Below are positions 1-9,900 of a DNA stretch of 64,000 nt, piece after piece. Position numbers and translations under genes: made by a program. The DNA is from Anastatus disparis (lineage: Eukaryota > Arthropoda > Insecta > Hymenoptera > Eupelmidae), in the NCBI GenBank assembly GCA_017163975.1, contig JAFFSR010000010.1, positions 1,240,001 through 1,304,000 of the forward strand, read 5' to 3'. How positions within the stretch are numbered: the first letter of the stretch is position 1; every line of letters starts with the position of its first letter. The notes beneath the pieces were generated by a model, which was not told where the DNA came from, did not search any database, and saw only the letters and a program-made list of their open reading frames with translations.

Positions 1-960
1 ATGTTGTACGAGGAACATTAAATGGAGCGCGCGAAGAATAGAGGGCGCTAACATCAAAGAAGCCGCCAAAAGGGAAGGTGTTGATTGGGTATCAGTCAAC
101 ATCCTTTCTGATTGACAAATAACAATTACGGAAAGGACTAATAACCAATCAAAAGTTATTACAACCGTGATGTAATTGATTAAAGAAGGGATGAGGAATA
201 AGAAGCTCAAGAGGAGACGATCCATCGACACACTTTTCCAGCGGATCTCTAGATATTCACTTAGTTGATTTTCTTATGTTGTTGAGTTTTATACTCCATT
301 TTATTAGGTATTTCTTGTTGAAGATTGAGAGTTACAGAGAAGAGAGGGATTAATTTGATGGAGTTGCTGCCAATCAAACTAAAACCTTAAAAATTCATTC
401 AAATTTTTCGAGAGAGCAGAGGAGATTTTTGAAGATTTTTTATTATTGGAGAGAAATTAGCTTTGGCTACGGTGAGTCCTTCATCTTAATATTTTGGTAA
501 AGAGAATAAAGGCAGCTCATTTTTCATTTTTTATTTTACTCAGTTGATTTTATAATTATTTTTATTCATTTGAATTTCGAACCAGAGTCAGTTCACACAG
601 TTTCGTACACTCACACATTTTTTCAAGAGAAATTGTCAGGTAATTAAATTGTTAATGTTCTTTGATAAATTGAGAGTGAAAATAACTCCTTTTTTTATTT
701 TACTTAACTGTGTCTGATAAATGTTCTATTAACATTGTGTTGTTTAAAACACATGAATTGTTGATACTGATTTTTTCATCGGTGGTTTCTTTGCTGTTCC
801 CTATGAAAACCCGAATAGAATCCACCCAAAAGAGTTGATTGCTAAGATATTTTTAGAATACATGCAGAGTAAACACAGAGAAAATAATAATTTAATTAAG
901 AAAAAATATTAGTATAGTTGAGATTAGTATACGAGAGAGAAGGAACAAAATCCCCTGTTA
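1..960. other. AT-rich DNA, no gene recognised
   Basis: No open frame of useful length and no recognisable repeat family is visible. A splice-donor-like string (ACGGTGAGT) occurs near 470, but nothing around it supports an exon. Confidence 0.5.
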
Positions 961-963
961 CAA

Positions 964-1000
<37 letters not shown>
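961..1000. repeat. (AT)n microsatellite
   Basis: Forty bases of alternating AT with one GT interruption, directly abutting the TTAA end of the next MITE. Confidence 0.95.
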
Positions 1001-1265
1001 TTAAGAGGCGGTCGGAACCAAATCGGTGACTTAGTTCAATGCTCACAATAAATGCTTATAATGATCATTTCCTCTAATCATAATCATGATGAATAATTTG
1101 AGACGGTTACAGCAACAAACAAATATAAAATATTGTCATAAAGTGAAAAATGCTAAATTGTAATCTATTGCATGCAAATAACAGCCACATCGACTGTTAG
1201 ATCATCATAAGCATTTATAGTAAGCACTGAACTAAGTCACCGATTTGATTCCAACCGCCTCTCAA
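1001..1265. mobile_element. TTAA-type MITE
   Basis: The left end TTAAGAGGCGGTCGGAACC and the right end are inverted repeats of each other. The match continues inward through the ACTTAGTTCA, GCTTATAATGATC and related blocks for about 65 bp. The left flank is TTAA and the right flank is TCAA, so the target duplication appears to be TTAA with one substitution. There is no coding capacity. The TTAA target suggests mobilisation by a piggyBac-type transposase; no such gene is present in the window. Confidence 0.75.
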
Positions 1266-1790
1266 CGGTTAAGTTCCTTATTGCTAACTCAAATAAAAGG
1301 GGGTCTGAACCTCTTTTGCTCGATTAGTTTTCGTAAAGAACTGTTGTGCCGGAATTCGGAAAGATTCGTTTGAAAAATTTTATGTTTAAACGGGTTTAAA
1401 TTGCACTAAGAATGCATCAAGCATAAAAGAAAAATTGGAATAAATTTTTGAGGTTATGTTTTATAACATTGTGCCAGAAGTGCACTATGATTATGCAATA
1501 ATACTTGTGAATGGTGTATATAACCTCTGAACAGAGAAAAAAAATGCTGACGCCCAGCAACGTTATGTTACAAATGGCGAACGGAAAATAAAAAGAAGGA
1601 AATTAGTCTTAACTTTGGTTGGTTATTTTTTTCTGTTCAGGCTCCATGTAATCGTTCAGTTATCAATGGCGAACGGAAGTGAAAAAAAACAGTCAGTTTT
1701 TGGTTTAAAATAAAGTTTGTTGTTCAGGCGCCATGTAACGGCTAAGCCCCTTATTGCTAACTTAAATTAAGCGACGGATACAATAGGAAG
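1266..1790. repeat. Short direct and tandem repeats
   Basis: A 27-bp block (CTTATTGCTAACT core) at 1269 recurs at 1741 with a few mismatches. Between them ATGGCGAACGGAA occurs at 1573 and 1666, and GTTCAGG(C)xCCATGTAA at 1636 and 1722, an imperfect tandem duplication of about 90 bp. No gene is visible. Confidence 0.6.
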
Positions 1791-2677
1791 TCATAATCTC
1801 CTTTGCCGGACGCTGTAGCGAAGACAGGAGGAGGTGGAAAGGATGGACGGCGGATAAGACGGGAGAGTAACTAGGTGCATACTTTGTTTTATGCTAGGAA
1901 GTACCGAAGTTTTATTAAACACAAACATAAACTTTTCACAATGACGAGTAAAAATTATAATGTAACAAACAATTGAATTTACGGAATGAAATAAAGTATG
2001 CAAAGATATTATATTAAATGAGTTCGGCGGTATAATTAAATCTTGATTATGCTAGTTAAACGCGTGGCTGCATCTTACTCAGTGCGGTAATAACAAGAAT
2101 TTAAACGGAGGGTGGAGGGTATCCTTAATGCAGTTGATACAAATAATAATGTCTGTGGATGGACATCTTCCTTAAGCCTAAGCTAAATAATTTAAGGCGG
2201 CGCTGACAACGGAGAGGGAGACGGCTCTCTATACGGCGGCCCGTAAAGAAGCGCGGTCCTTTAGGTAGTTCAATAAAGAACCCGACAGCTTAATGACTGG
2301 ATAAGATTGTCATAGTACACGGAGCGCCGCATAATACGACAAAATACAGGTACTAACAGTAGTCTGTACTAACATTAGAGTGCCATTGTTAGTTAAGAGC
2401 CACTGAAGTAGCCTCTGCAAAAATAGTGGTCGTCGCTGATCCTATTATAGCTAGCATCGATACGTATATCCCCTACGCCTCACTGTTCCTGTAAAGGGAA
2501 TGCTACGGCGGGCTGCCACGTAGCAGACGGGCGCGGTACTTGGCAGCGTGCGAGATTTAAATGGCTTTAAGCGAGGATATGACTATCTGTTGCAATATAT
2601 ATATATATAATAAAATAATTGTGAAATATTATTGGACTTACTGTGTACAATACTTACTTTTATAATTTTTTAATCTA
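1791..2677. other. No gene recognised
   Basis: The DNA is somewhat richer in GC from 2050 to 2580 than its surroundings. A 70-codon minus-strand frame at 1791-2003 looks like chance. A short (AT)n tract lies at about 2595. Confidence 0.5.
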
Positions 2678-3080
2678 TTACATTTTCTTAAGAATAATAG
2701 CTAATTTTAATAAAAATTCTAAATAAATTTGATGATTTTGATTGATATAATATTCTGCTATCGGCTCACGCATTTGTATTTTGTATTGTATAATTTTATT
2801 AACATAACATTTATAACGTCCCGGTACTTCATTCCAATTATTATATTTAAGTTCTTCGCCGTTTCTGCCAATATATGCATTTATACTATTATTTGATCAA
2901 GAAAGTTTTGTATCCTCTGAAATATTAATATTTATGCTTTCTAAATAATATTCATAGATAATATTTTTCTTCATAATTTAAATGGTTCTTAATTTGATTA
3001 TTTAAAACTTCTATTATTTGTTGATTAGTGGTGTTATCTACTCCAACATGATTGCCTTCAATTAAATTCCATTTCATCAT
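2678..3080 (-). pseudogene. Unrecognised coding relic
   Basis: Reading leftward from an ATG pair at 3075-3080, the minus strand has coding-like codons for about 40 residues. It then shifts frame near 2955 and carries on, with one internal TGA, to a TAA at 2678-2680. The product would be about 130 residues, rich in N, I, Y and K, with a segment reading YNNWNEVPGRYKCYV. I do not recognise the family. The AT-rich codon use resembles the Helitron-derived genes elsewhere in the window, so a mobile-element protein is likeliest. No start or control signals are evident, and both breaks suggest it is dead. Confidence 0.4.
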
Positions 3081-3111
3081 TTTTGTTTATATTATTTATG
3101 TTTACAGATAT

Positions 3112-3255
3112 ATATACTAAGGGGGTACCAGTAGTTATAGAGGCGCCATGGACCGTCAAAACAAACCCCCACTCCACCACCCCAAAGGTTACTGACCGGT
3201 GGATCAATGACCTCTGAAAAGGTGAAGTAGGGGTTTGTTAGGCATGGTACCCGAA
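3112..3255. repeat. Dispersed repeat, inverted partner at 26.22-26.39 kb
   Basis: The block with GGGGGTACCAGTAGTTATAG, GGACCGTCAAAACAAACCCC and CTCCACCACCCCAAAG reappears inverted at 26225-26385. The outer GGGGGTACC resembles the hairpin of the Helitron 3' ends at 19.6 and 24.9 kb, so this is probably part of a non-autonomous Helitron. Confidence 0.65.
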
Positions 3256-3629
3256 CAACTGAAGGGTCACATATCCCCCACCTAGTAATTTAGAGTGAGG
3301 ATAAACTGAAGGGTCACTGACCCCTAAATTTAGAGTGGGGATGAAAAATATTTTAATCGATATTTAAAAATTTTAAATATTTTAATATGTAACATGATAC
3401 TTTTTGATTATTAAAATTTATATTGAATCATAAAATATTAATTTAAAAGATTTTAATTTGCAACTAAATACTTTTAAATATTAAAATAATAAAAATTTTA
3501 TATTGAATCGTGAAATATATAATTTGCAATATTACTGCGTGTACGAAGGTTGAGGAATTAGTAATGAACGAGGTAAATGAAATACTCACGTTTTAAAGTT
3601 TAACAACATTTATTATTAATAATAAAACA
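3256..3629. other. AT-rich left flank of the Maverick
   Basis: No gene. A poly(A) signal for the first minus-strand Maverick gene (AATAAA, + strand TTTATT) lies at 3609-3614. The terminal inverted repeat of the Maverick should lie around here, but I found no sequence matching the right side by eye. Confidence 0.5.
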
Positions 3630-4448
3630 TTACAACGTAGCATTCATACAATTAACTAGTGTGTACATATGATAAATAATAAATTCGTGTATGATTATAA
3701 ACAAATCTTCTTTTCCTAAAACTAGATTATTCTTTTTTAATAATTCGATGAGATCATTTACAAAATTATCATTAAAACTAGACATTGTGGTTTTTATATC
3801 GCTAGAAGTAAAGTGTACATATTGAGATTCCTGACTTTTTTCTAATACATTTTTCATATTTGCAATCATTTCTCGTAATATATAATCTACAGATTTTGCA
3901 ACAGTATTAATATATCTAATTCTATAATCTATACATTTTGATAAATCTTTTAAACGTTCAAACGTGACACGTTTAAATACTAGTGACCGATTAAATCGAC
4001 CATATTTTTTCGGCGGTCCACCACACTCCTCTCCTTCTAGTTGTGCGTCATTTGGTACCAATTCAAAAGCTCTCTCGTGAAAACTAATCATAAAACGGAT
4101 AGTGTATCCTGGAATAGATAGCCGCTGATCCAGCATAGATTCCTCATTATAGCAAGTGAAAAAATCTTCAATTTTATCAAATTCCTCCTTCAACGCCTCC
4201 CAACAGTCTAGTGACAGAGGTAGACCTTGAAAATTGGCTCCACAGAAGCGTACTACGGGTGTAAACTCCTTTTTGCCTTCGCCGCCTATATTCTCCAGGC
4301 CCACCTGGATAATTTTTCCAAAAGAGCTGTTCAGCCCGTAGACCATTGGCAGAACCTGCTGCCAATAATTTTTCTTGCTGTTTTGTTTTATTAAATATGC
4401 CAAGTCATTACCAAATATCTGCTTCAGGCTTCTCTTTTGACCAGCCAT
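3630..4448 (-). CDS. Maverick protein of unknown function
   Basis: An intact 272-residue frame at the 3' end of the element. I place the start at the first ATG (4448); the longer frame begins only with TTG. The protein is mixed, without signal peptide or evident membrane segment, and starts with a lysine-rich stretch (MAGQKRSLKQIFG). I see no catalytic motif. A TATA box on the minus strand at 4535-4529 puts transcription start near 4506, just upstream of this ATG, and AATAAA follows the stop. Its own promoter and terminal position suggest a separate transcript, perhaps late. Function is not known to me; a structural or regulatory role is a guess. Confidence 0.65.
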   Translation of the reverse strand: MAGQKRSLKQIFGNDLAYLIKQNSKKNYWQQVLPMVYGLNSSFGKIIQVGLENIGGEGKKEFTPVVRFCGANFQGLPLSLDCWEALKEEFDKIEDFFTCYNEESMLDQRLSIPGYTIRFMISFHERAFELVPNDAQLEGEECGGPPKKYGRFNRSLVFKRVTFERLKDLSKCIDYRIRYINTVAKSVDYILREMIANMKNVLEKSQESQYVHFTSSDIKTTMSSFNDNFVNDLIELLKKNNLVLGKEDLFIIIHEFIIYHMYTLVNCMNATL

Positions 4449-4525
4449 CTTGGTTAGGTTTTCTTGCTTGTTACTGCTGTCACCATCGATCACACACAAC
4501 TGTGGCTAGACCAAGTGGATACCAC

Positions 4526-4535
4526 TTTTTTTATA
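4526..4535 (-). promoter_or_regulatory. TATA box for the 3630-4448 gene
   Basis: The minus strand reads TATAAAAAAA from 4535 leftward. Start of transcription would fall about 29 bases on, near 4506, some 58 bases before the ATG at 4448. Confidence 0.55.
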
Positions 4536-4603
4536 CTGTTAAAATTGGTGGGGATGTCGTAAAAAGGTGGCGTGCAACCAATCAGAGACAATCAAGTATC
4601 AAA

Positions 4604-5047
4604 TTACGCATAGCAAGTTTTTTCTATAAAATTCTTTACTATAGCATCATTTTTTTGCAAATTCTGCGAAAAATTTTCCAAGAATTTCTTGAAACCCAAT
4701 CCGGTAGACATATAATACAGAAACATGATACAATAATGACCACAAACATTCGAATATTCGCTTTGTAAGCGTTTATTATTCCATCTAAATTTTTTACCAT
4801 TTTGCTGAATGCGTCGTAAATGTTGTTGAATTTGTGGCGACTTACCAAGACTATCAAAGTACACACCTGTACCATACTTATCAACGTATATGGCAACCCA
4901 GTGCGCACCACACTGGTTATAATTTTGCATATTAAGCACAAGCGCACAAGGTTTCACCCACATCAGAGGAATCCGATCCGCTGGATAAACGTCTACTGCC
5001 TGAAACTTGATCCTCAACAGATATCGAACAATCTCTTTTGAATTCAT
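4604..5047 (-). CDS. PRO: Adenovirus-type cysteine protease (adenain/Ulp1 fold)
   Basis: This is a 147-residue C5/C48-type protease from the first ATG at 5047. The catalytic set can be read in order: His49 in GAHW, Asp65 in YFDSLG, Gln95 in LQSEYSN and the nucleophile Cys102 in NVCGHYC. In Polintons and adenoviruses this enzyme matures capsid and core proteins inside the particle. The frame is free of stops and all four key residues are kept, so this is one of the better preserved genes here. Its 5' part overlaps the 3' end of the exonuclease-like gene by about 115 bp in another frame, a compact viral arrangement. Confidence 0.9.
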   Translation of the reverse strand: MNSKEIVRYLLRIKFQAVDVYPADRIPLMWVKPCALVLNMQNYNQCGAHWVAIYVDKYGTGVYFDSLGKSPQIQQHLRRIQQNGKKFRWNNKRLQSEYSNVCGHYCIMFLYYMSTGLGFKKFLENFSQNLQKNDAIVKNFIEKTCYA

Positions 5048-5576
5048 TGCGGAGAATTTCGAAAAATTCTTCCACAATCAGCGATTTCACGCTGGGGTTA
5101 AGTTTCAGTAGCCAATGTTTCAGATTAGCAGCGTTATTTAGAGCACACACGTAATTTGAATAAGATGATTTTATGTAATGATGCATGCACTGTACACTGT
5201 TGAAATTTAAATTTCTAAAAGCTGGACAATCTTGTTTTTCAAAATTTTTAATCTTACAGGTGGTGAGCTTAGAAAGTAGTTCAAGCTTTTCTTGACCTCG
5301 AACGAAAATTACACGACAAAGCTTGAAAATATCTTCCAAATTTTTGTATAATCTTTTCATCGATATATCACCTTCGTACCACTCCAGACCATGATGATTC
5401 AGTGTCACCCAATTGTTCTGTCTCAAAGCATTTTTAGGTAAGCGTCTTAAATTACAAGGAGGCGCCACAATCCAATGAGCTATAAAGTTTTTATGAATAG
5501 CAAGTACAGCCACCTCCTTTGGAATCAAACGGTTTTTGTTGTCCTTTAAAAACTGCACGTCAATCACCACGTCCAT
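4932..5576 (-). CDS. Exonuclease-like conserved Maverick protein
   Basis: An intact frame of 214 residues from the ATG at 5576; a GTG 57 bases upstream extends the frame but is not needed. The N-terminus (MDVVIDVQFLKD, then KEVAVLAI) has the pattern of the first strand of an RNase H-like DEDD exonuclease fold, with an acidic residue where a metal-binding Asp would sit. The C-terminus is Ser-rich and acidic, ending in Cys. Proteins of this type occur beside the protease in insect Mavericks as uncharacterised genes. The nuclease assignment rests on the N-terminal pattern only, and I cannot place the remaining acidic residues with certainty. Confidence 0.55.
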   Translation of the reverse strand: MDVVIDVQFLKDNKNRLIPKEVAVLAIHKNFIAHWIVAPPCNLRRLPKNALRQNNWVTLNHHGLEWYEGDISMKRLYKNLEDIFKLCRVIFVRGQEKLELLSKLTTCKIKNFEKQDCPAFRNLNFNSVQCMHHYIKSSYSNYVCALNNAANLKHWLLKLNPSVKSLIVEEFFEILRNEFKRDCSISVEDQVSGSRRLSSGSDSSDVGETLCACA

Positions 5577-5701
5577 ACTGTTTGCAATTAAAGTTGCTCG
5601 CCGACTGAGATGATGAAGATGGCTTTGTTTCACTTAAATGGCGAGAACTATATCCCCACCACTACTACTTGACCGCTATAATCCACGACAACCTGTCTCG
5701 A

Positions 5702-6970
5702 CTAGTCAATTTCGAGCAAATTGTCGTATTCAGCATAAATTATACAATTTACAGCGCCCTCTAGCAGGTCGTCGAATCTAACATCAATTCGTACATTACC
5801 ATTTTTTATCAAATTCCTAAGACTACCGTCACTCGCCGATAAATCAGGTGTCAAATCAAAAGCGAATAGGCAGTAACCGTTTGGATAGTCTTTACGGGTA
5901 ATCGAGTTGCCTGAATTCATAAAGTGAATACCAGTGCCGGAAAAAAGTGTATGATAAGCATCAACGTACATTTTGCTTTTTTTGAAATCTGGCTGTAAGG
6001 GTTTCGATGGCACTTGCATTCCATCAACGTACAGACATAAAAAATTTATATTAATATTCTTGAAATTAAACGGGTTAAGCCTTTTATCTCCGTTGTAAGC
6101 TTTATTCTCAACAAAACCGAGTATAATTCTTTTTGATAGTTGACCTAATATGACATTGTTGATTGTTTCCCCATGCACACCATTATGTAACGTAACAGCC
6201 TTAACTTCTACACGTGTCAGTGGGTATTTTGCAGTAGTCTGCGACAATAGTTTTTCGTGTGCTAGCACAAGTAAAGGATTTAATCTTACTCGAGGCACAA
6301 AAAGCGTAGCCTCTGTAATATTTACTGTGAAAGCACCAGCGGGATCCATGAGACAAAAACCATCACAAGAACGCACGAGCCTTACTCTAACTTCAACACC
6401 ACCCAGTAATAATTTGTCTTGATTCAAAACATCACAACGTAAATGGCCGAGTAAATCAATCTTTCTGTCAACCATAAGCGCTTTACGCTGGCTGAGACCT
6501 GTATTACCACCTGTGGTATCGTCCATTTTCCCTGCTGTATCATCGTACCACAATCCACTCGTTAAATGAGACTTTTTAGCTGTTGGGCCATAATTTAGTA
6601 ATGTTTCAATGTAAGCTCTGTATGCATAAGTATTGTTTGGTGGTGAAACAGGTTTCTGATTGAATAGCACATCAACTTGATCAAACAACGAATGCAAAAG
6701 ATTATTTATTGGCCCAACGTTCGGATCTTTAAGTGGTTCAGCACTAGTGCATGTTACACTTGCACTCACACTTAACATTGTGTGAGCCAAGTCTAGATAC
6801 TCAGTGTCGCCAGGAATGGTGAATTCATTTGGTGATTGGTCGTTAAGTGAAGATATCGGTTTGTACTAAACCCAGTAAGAGCCTTCAATTGCAGTCTGTG
6901 TTGAGGGTAATTCAAAAAGTGATAATTCCGACTTGATCGACTGACAAGATTCTGTATGCAACAGCACCAT
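5702..6970 (-). pseudogene. MCP: Major capsid protein (double jelly-roll), one in-frame stop
   Basis: The frame from the ATG at 6970 to 5702 would encode about 422 residues, the usual size for Polinton capsid proteins of the group annotated in insects as F54H12.2-like. Recognisable blocks include SELSLFELPSTQTAIEG near the N-terminus, then LLHSLFDQVDV, TYAYRAYIETLLNYGP, LWYDDTAGKMDD, LPxR-type strands, and FAFDLTPDLS near the end. A TAG at 6866-6868 breaks codon 35 in the same frame; everything after it is open. The next ATG (6790) would lose about 60 residues of the first jelly roll. The protein forms the pseudo-hexameric capsomers in this family. There is no stop between it and the gene upstream, so the two share one continuous frame. 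Confidence 0.88.
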
Positions 6971-7498
6971 CTTGAAATTATAATTTTCAAAAATATCTCT
7001 AGCTACACGTGCTTTCTCATTCTGCTTCTTCTTCTTTTTCGCAACTTCACCACTTTTCGAGCGTTTAGCCGCTGAGGTGTTTGTAGTGCCAGGTGCACTC
7101 GACGACTGAGTTGATGATGTCTCGTTCTTATTTTTATATTCTGATTCTTCCCCCTCTTTCGCGTTTGACTCACCCAAGAGCAATTTGTCCAGAACAACGT
7201 CAGTTTTTGTTTCGAGATTTTTTCCACTCTCGCGAATGCGCTGTTCGGTCGCCTCTTTGACCGGTCTGCCACCTAGAGTGACATCATCTAGGATATTTTT
7301 ACCCGCTCAGGGAGCCTCCTTACCGACCACTTTTGCACCTTGTTTGATCTTCGGTATAGCTGCTCGGAAGAGACCTTTCAAAAAATTACCTACTCCTGCA
7401 CCCGACTGGTGATAACCAAAACAAGGTTTACCAACTGTAACACACTTATCTCCATCACCAATCATTTGGTTATTGAAAAAATCTTCAAACACAGGCAT
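6971..7498 (-). pseudogene. Virion-associated (pVI-like) Maverick protein, broken
   Basis: The gene starts at ATG 7498 with an N-terminal part holding a Gly-rich amphipathic stretch (GAGVGNFLKGLFRAAIPKIK, about residues 32-51). A TGA at 7307-7309 breaks the frame. The same frame then continues through an acidic and Ser/Thr-rich middle into a very basic tail (KKKKKQNEKARVARDIF) and runs straight into the capsid ATG without a stop. In insect Mavericks a gene of this layout precedes the capsid gene and is compared with adenoviral pVI-type minor proteins; that equivalence is an inference. Loss of the normal stop before the capsid gene is an additional sign of decay. Confidence 0.6.
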
Positions 7499-7589
7499 TT
7501 TATCGGATGCGCTTAAGGTAAAGCGTTACAGTCAGCGTACCGTAGTCGAATCGAATGTGAAATCCGTCTCTTATATCTATTTCAATCGA

Positions 7590-8303
7590 CTAAAACGCTG
7601 AAGACAGCAGTGGTAGGTACATGGGTGGTGAAAAGTTTTTAATTTCAACACCTCCGTAAACGTAGTCACGCGAATGAAGCGAGACTGTACTTAGTAAGTT
7701 TGTGCGCATGTCACCTGTTACATAAGGCTGGCAAATGTTGCTGTAAACCAAGAGCACGGTTGGTAACCCGTTCACAAGATTTGCTGGACGATTACCGGCA
7801 ATGTAGTGTTCTTTATTACCTTTGCAAAAGAAAATTGGTACATTTTCCAAACCTAAAATTCTAAGTAATTTTTCCGATAGGGTAAACGTGTGCATATAAG
7901 TTGTACAATCTTCACCACATCGACATTTAATCTGTACATAGCCACCAGCACGGATTTCAAAATATAAATGATTTTTCACATTCTCGAGATTATTCATTTT
8001 TTCTAAGAGACTTTCAATGTCACGGTAAATACCAGGTTTAACGCGGGCTAACACCTCGGCCTTCTGTTTAGTCTCCTCTGTTTCTCGCAAAACATTCGCC
8101 ACGTCACGTTTGGATGTTTCGACAGAAATCACCCCCTCACGTTCTACTACTGATATATGCTGAAATGTGAGAGGTATTTGAATTTCCGTGAATCCTACAC
8201 ACCAGTCGCCATGAAGATAAAAATTTTGCGATAATTGTGTTGTAAAATGTATCGCCACATTGTGTGGAAAGACAAACTTGCTGCTGTTGCTCGGTAAAAC
8301 CAT
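7590..8303 (-). CDS. Minor capsid (penton-like, single jelly-roll) protein
   Basis: A 237-residue intact frame from ATG 8303. The N-terminal motif LPSNSS, followed by a block of alternating hydrophobics ending GDWCVGFTEIQIP, is typical of the penton-type minor capsid protein of Polintons. A charged helical insert follows (residues about 65-110). The rest is beta-rich and ends NFSPPMYLPL. In the family this protein fills the capsid vertices. It sits between integrase and the pVI-like gene, as expected for a structural cluster. No stop or frameshift was seen. The call rests on pattern and context. Confidence 0.7.
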   Translation of the reverse strand: MVLPSNSSKFVFPHNVAIHFTTQLSQNFYLHGDWCVGFTEIQIPLTFQHISVVEREGVISVETSKRDVANVLRETEETKQKAEVLARVKPGIYRDIESLLEKMNNLENVKNHLYFEIRAGGYVQIKCRCGEDCTTYMHTFTLSEKLLRILGLENVPIFFCKGNKEHYIAGNRPANLVNGLPTVLLVYSNICQPYVTGDMRTNLLSTVSLHSRDYVYGGVEIKNFSPPMYLPLLSSAF

Positions 8304-8317
8304 GTAAAATTTATGGT

Positions 8318-9390
8318 TTATTGTAAATTTTTTAAATCTTTAGCTTCTATCCAAGAATTGAATTTTTCTGGATACCCCCTCCAACTGAACAAATATTGTT
8401 TTTTCGACCCCTTACCTTTGCTCTTCAGAACCTCATCAACCTCAAACGCTTCGCTAACTAAATCTTTGCGCACTCTGCTCAACTGTTCTTCGTAAAAATA
8501 TCCGTCAATTTTTTCTCCATCAAGGTCTGTCAAAATATAGACGGGTGGTTGTTGTCTTGTGTCGACTCTTATAATTTTAAACAGCTCCAGAGTCCAGCCA
8601 CCCTCGTATGCTTTCCTGAAGGCTGCCTTGGCACGACTGACACGAACTAGATCGCCAACGCTGTATTTAGCTACTCGTAACGGCTGTCATTCGCTGTAAG
8701 GCAACGTCAAATTTAGACGTACCACGTGAGCATTATATAAGTTGACCTTGGAAGGAGGCATTTTTATGGCACTGTGCCACGAATCGTTGTAACACGTCAC
8801 AATTTTTGCAAAACATCTATATAACGTCTTGTGCGTGAGTGAGTAAAGTATCGCCACATACGACCTTTGAGAGTTCGAATAAAGCGTTTGGCAATGGCTG
8901 CCTTTATATCAGGATCTCTGACGACTCGATAGGTAATATGTTTCTTCTTTAGCACCTCTTGCACCTCTCGACCGATAAACTCTTTACCTTTATCAGTCTG
9001 TAGATAAATAGGATGTCTATCATTACATCGTGATAAAATTTTGTCTCATGCTACAGCGACGCTTCAACTGGTTTTGTCGAGAAGAGGCTCTGCCCAGGCA
9101 AACTTTGAAAGTGCATCAATGACAATGTAAATATAGCTGTACCCATCATTGTAGGTTTGAAGTGATCTAAAATCTGCCAAGTCAGCTTCCCACATTTTAA
9201 AGGGGCTGAAAACGTTGTAATGTCGACGAGGAGAACGATGTCTTACGAGTTTGTGTAAGGTATGTGCATCCTGACTCTCCAACCATTTGGCAATGGTATT
9301 GTTATCAAATTTTTTAGGTTTCAGTAGATGAGCACCAGCGTACGCTGGTGGTGCAGAAAGATTATAGTAATAATGCTTAAGATCTCCGGC
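8318..9390 (-). pseudogene. INT: Retroviral-type integrase with chromodomain, inactive
   Basis: Read leftward from about 9390, the pieces are an N-terminal region (QDAHTLHKLVR), the rve core with first Asp in WEADLADF and second Asp in LQTDKGKEF, then an SH3-like part (YSVGDLVRVSR) and a C-terminal chromodomain (residues 24-71 of the final segment, EVLKSKGKG through WIEAKDL). In-frame stops lie at 9064-9066, 9046-9048, 8797-8799 (with a frameshift) and 8687-8689. Where the third catalytic residue, Glu, is expected, the codon at 8887-8889 is AAA (Lys, in AAIAKRF). The enzyme would insert the element's DNA ends; here it is dead by several criteria. The last 71 codons alone form an open chromodomain frame. 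Confidence 0.88.
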
Positions 9391-9754
9391 TTTTCAAAAA
9401 TTTATCAAACGCAATTTTGCTAACCATGCACAAAACAGTAATACCAGCTGCAGTCTTTTTATTACCATCTGCTGTCTCCGAGAGCATGCGTGAAAATGCT
9501 CGTTCAGCCAGCAGTCTGTCGGCTTTTATATGATTCGTTATTTTTTTATTTAAATATGAAATATCGTGCTCTAGACAGGCATTGTCAAGCGAATTTTTTC
9601 CTCTCTGACCACGTCTGAGACGCTCTTCGACATGCGTGCCAGGGCCGAGAAACTGGTAGCCTGGTAGATGTATTTCAAAGGGTACAACTGAAATCAATCG
9701 GTCTATAAAAGTACCAGTTTTCTCCTTCTTCTTCTCCTCCTCCTCCCCCTCCAT
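9377..9754 (-). CDS. Phospholipase A2 (parvovirus VP1u-like)
   Basis: From the first ATG at 9754 the frame gives 125 residues; it is open back to a TAG at 9845-9847. The calcium loop is visible as YQFLGPGT (residues 33-40), and the catalytic pair His63-Asp64 in NACLEHDISY. These are the hallmarks of the sPLA2 domain that parvoviruses and some Polintons use to leave endosomes during entry. A Lys/Glu-rich leader precedes the domain. The start is uncertain: the frame upstream of 9754 continues into a region that in another frame follows the 9901-10569 gene, so the two may once have been one protein. The catalytic core looks intact. Confidence 0.85.
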   Translation of the reverse strand: MEGEEEEKKKEKTGTFIDRLISVVPFEIHLPGYQFLGPGTHVEERLRRGQRGKNSLDNACLEHDISYLNKKITNHIKADRLLAERAFSRMLSETADGNKKTAAGITVLCMVSKIAFDKFLKSRRS

Positions 9755-9900
9755 CACTTCCTTCCATGCTTTCACATACGGTCCTATTTTAGCTGTTCGA
9801 GGTGACTCATTTTTACAGGGATTGATGGCGTAGCTGCCAACTCGCTACTAACTTTTTTACGCTTTTTTGCACTCTCAACTTCTTTCTCCTTTACACTCGT

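Noticed and set aside
3256..3629. Left terminal inverted repeat of the Maverick
   Set aside because: No matching sequence was found on the right side between 18.1 and 18.5 kb.
4346..4768. Plus-strand 140-codon frame across the left Maverick genes
   Set aside because: Antisense to two minus-strand genes and contains no recognised domain.
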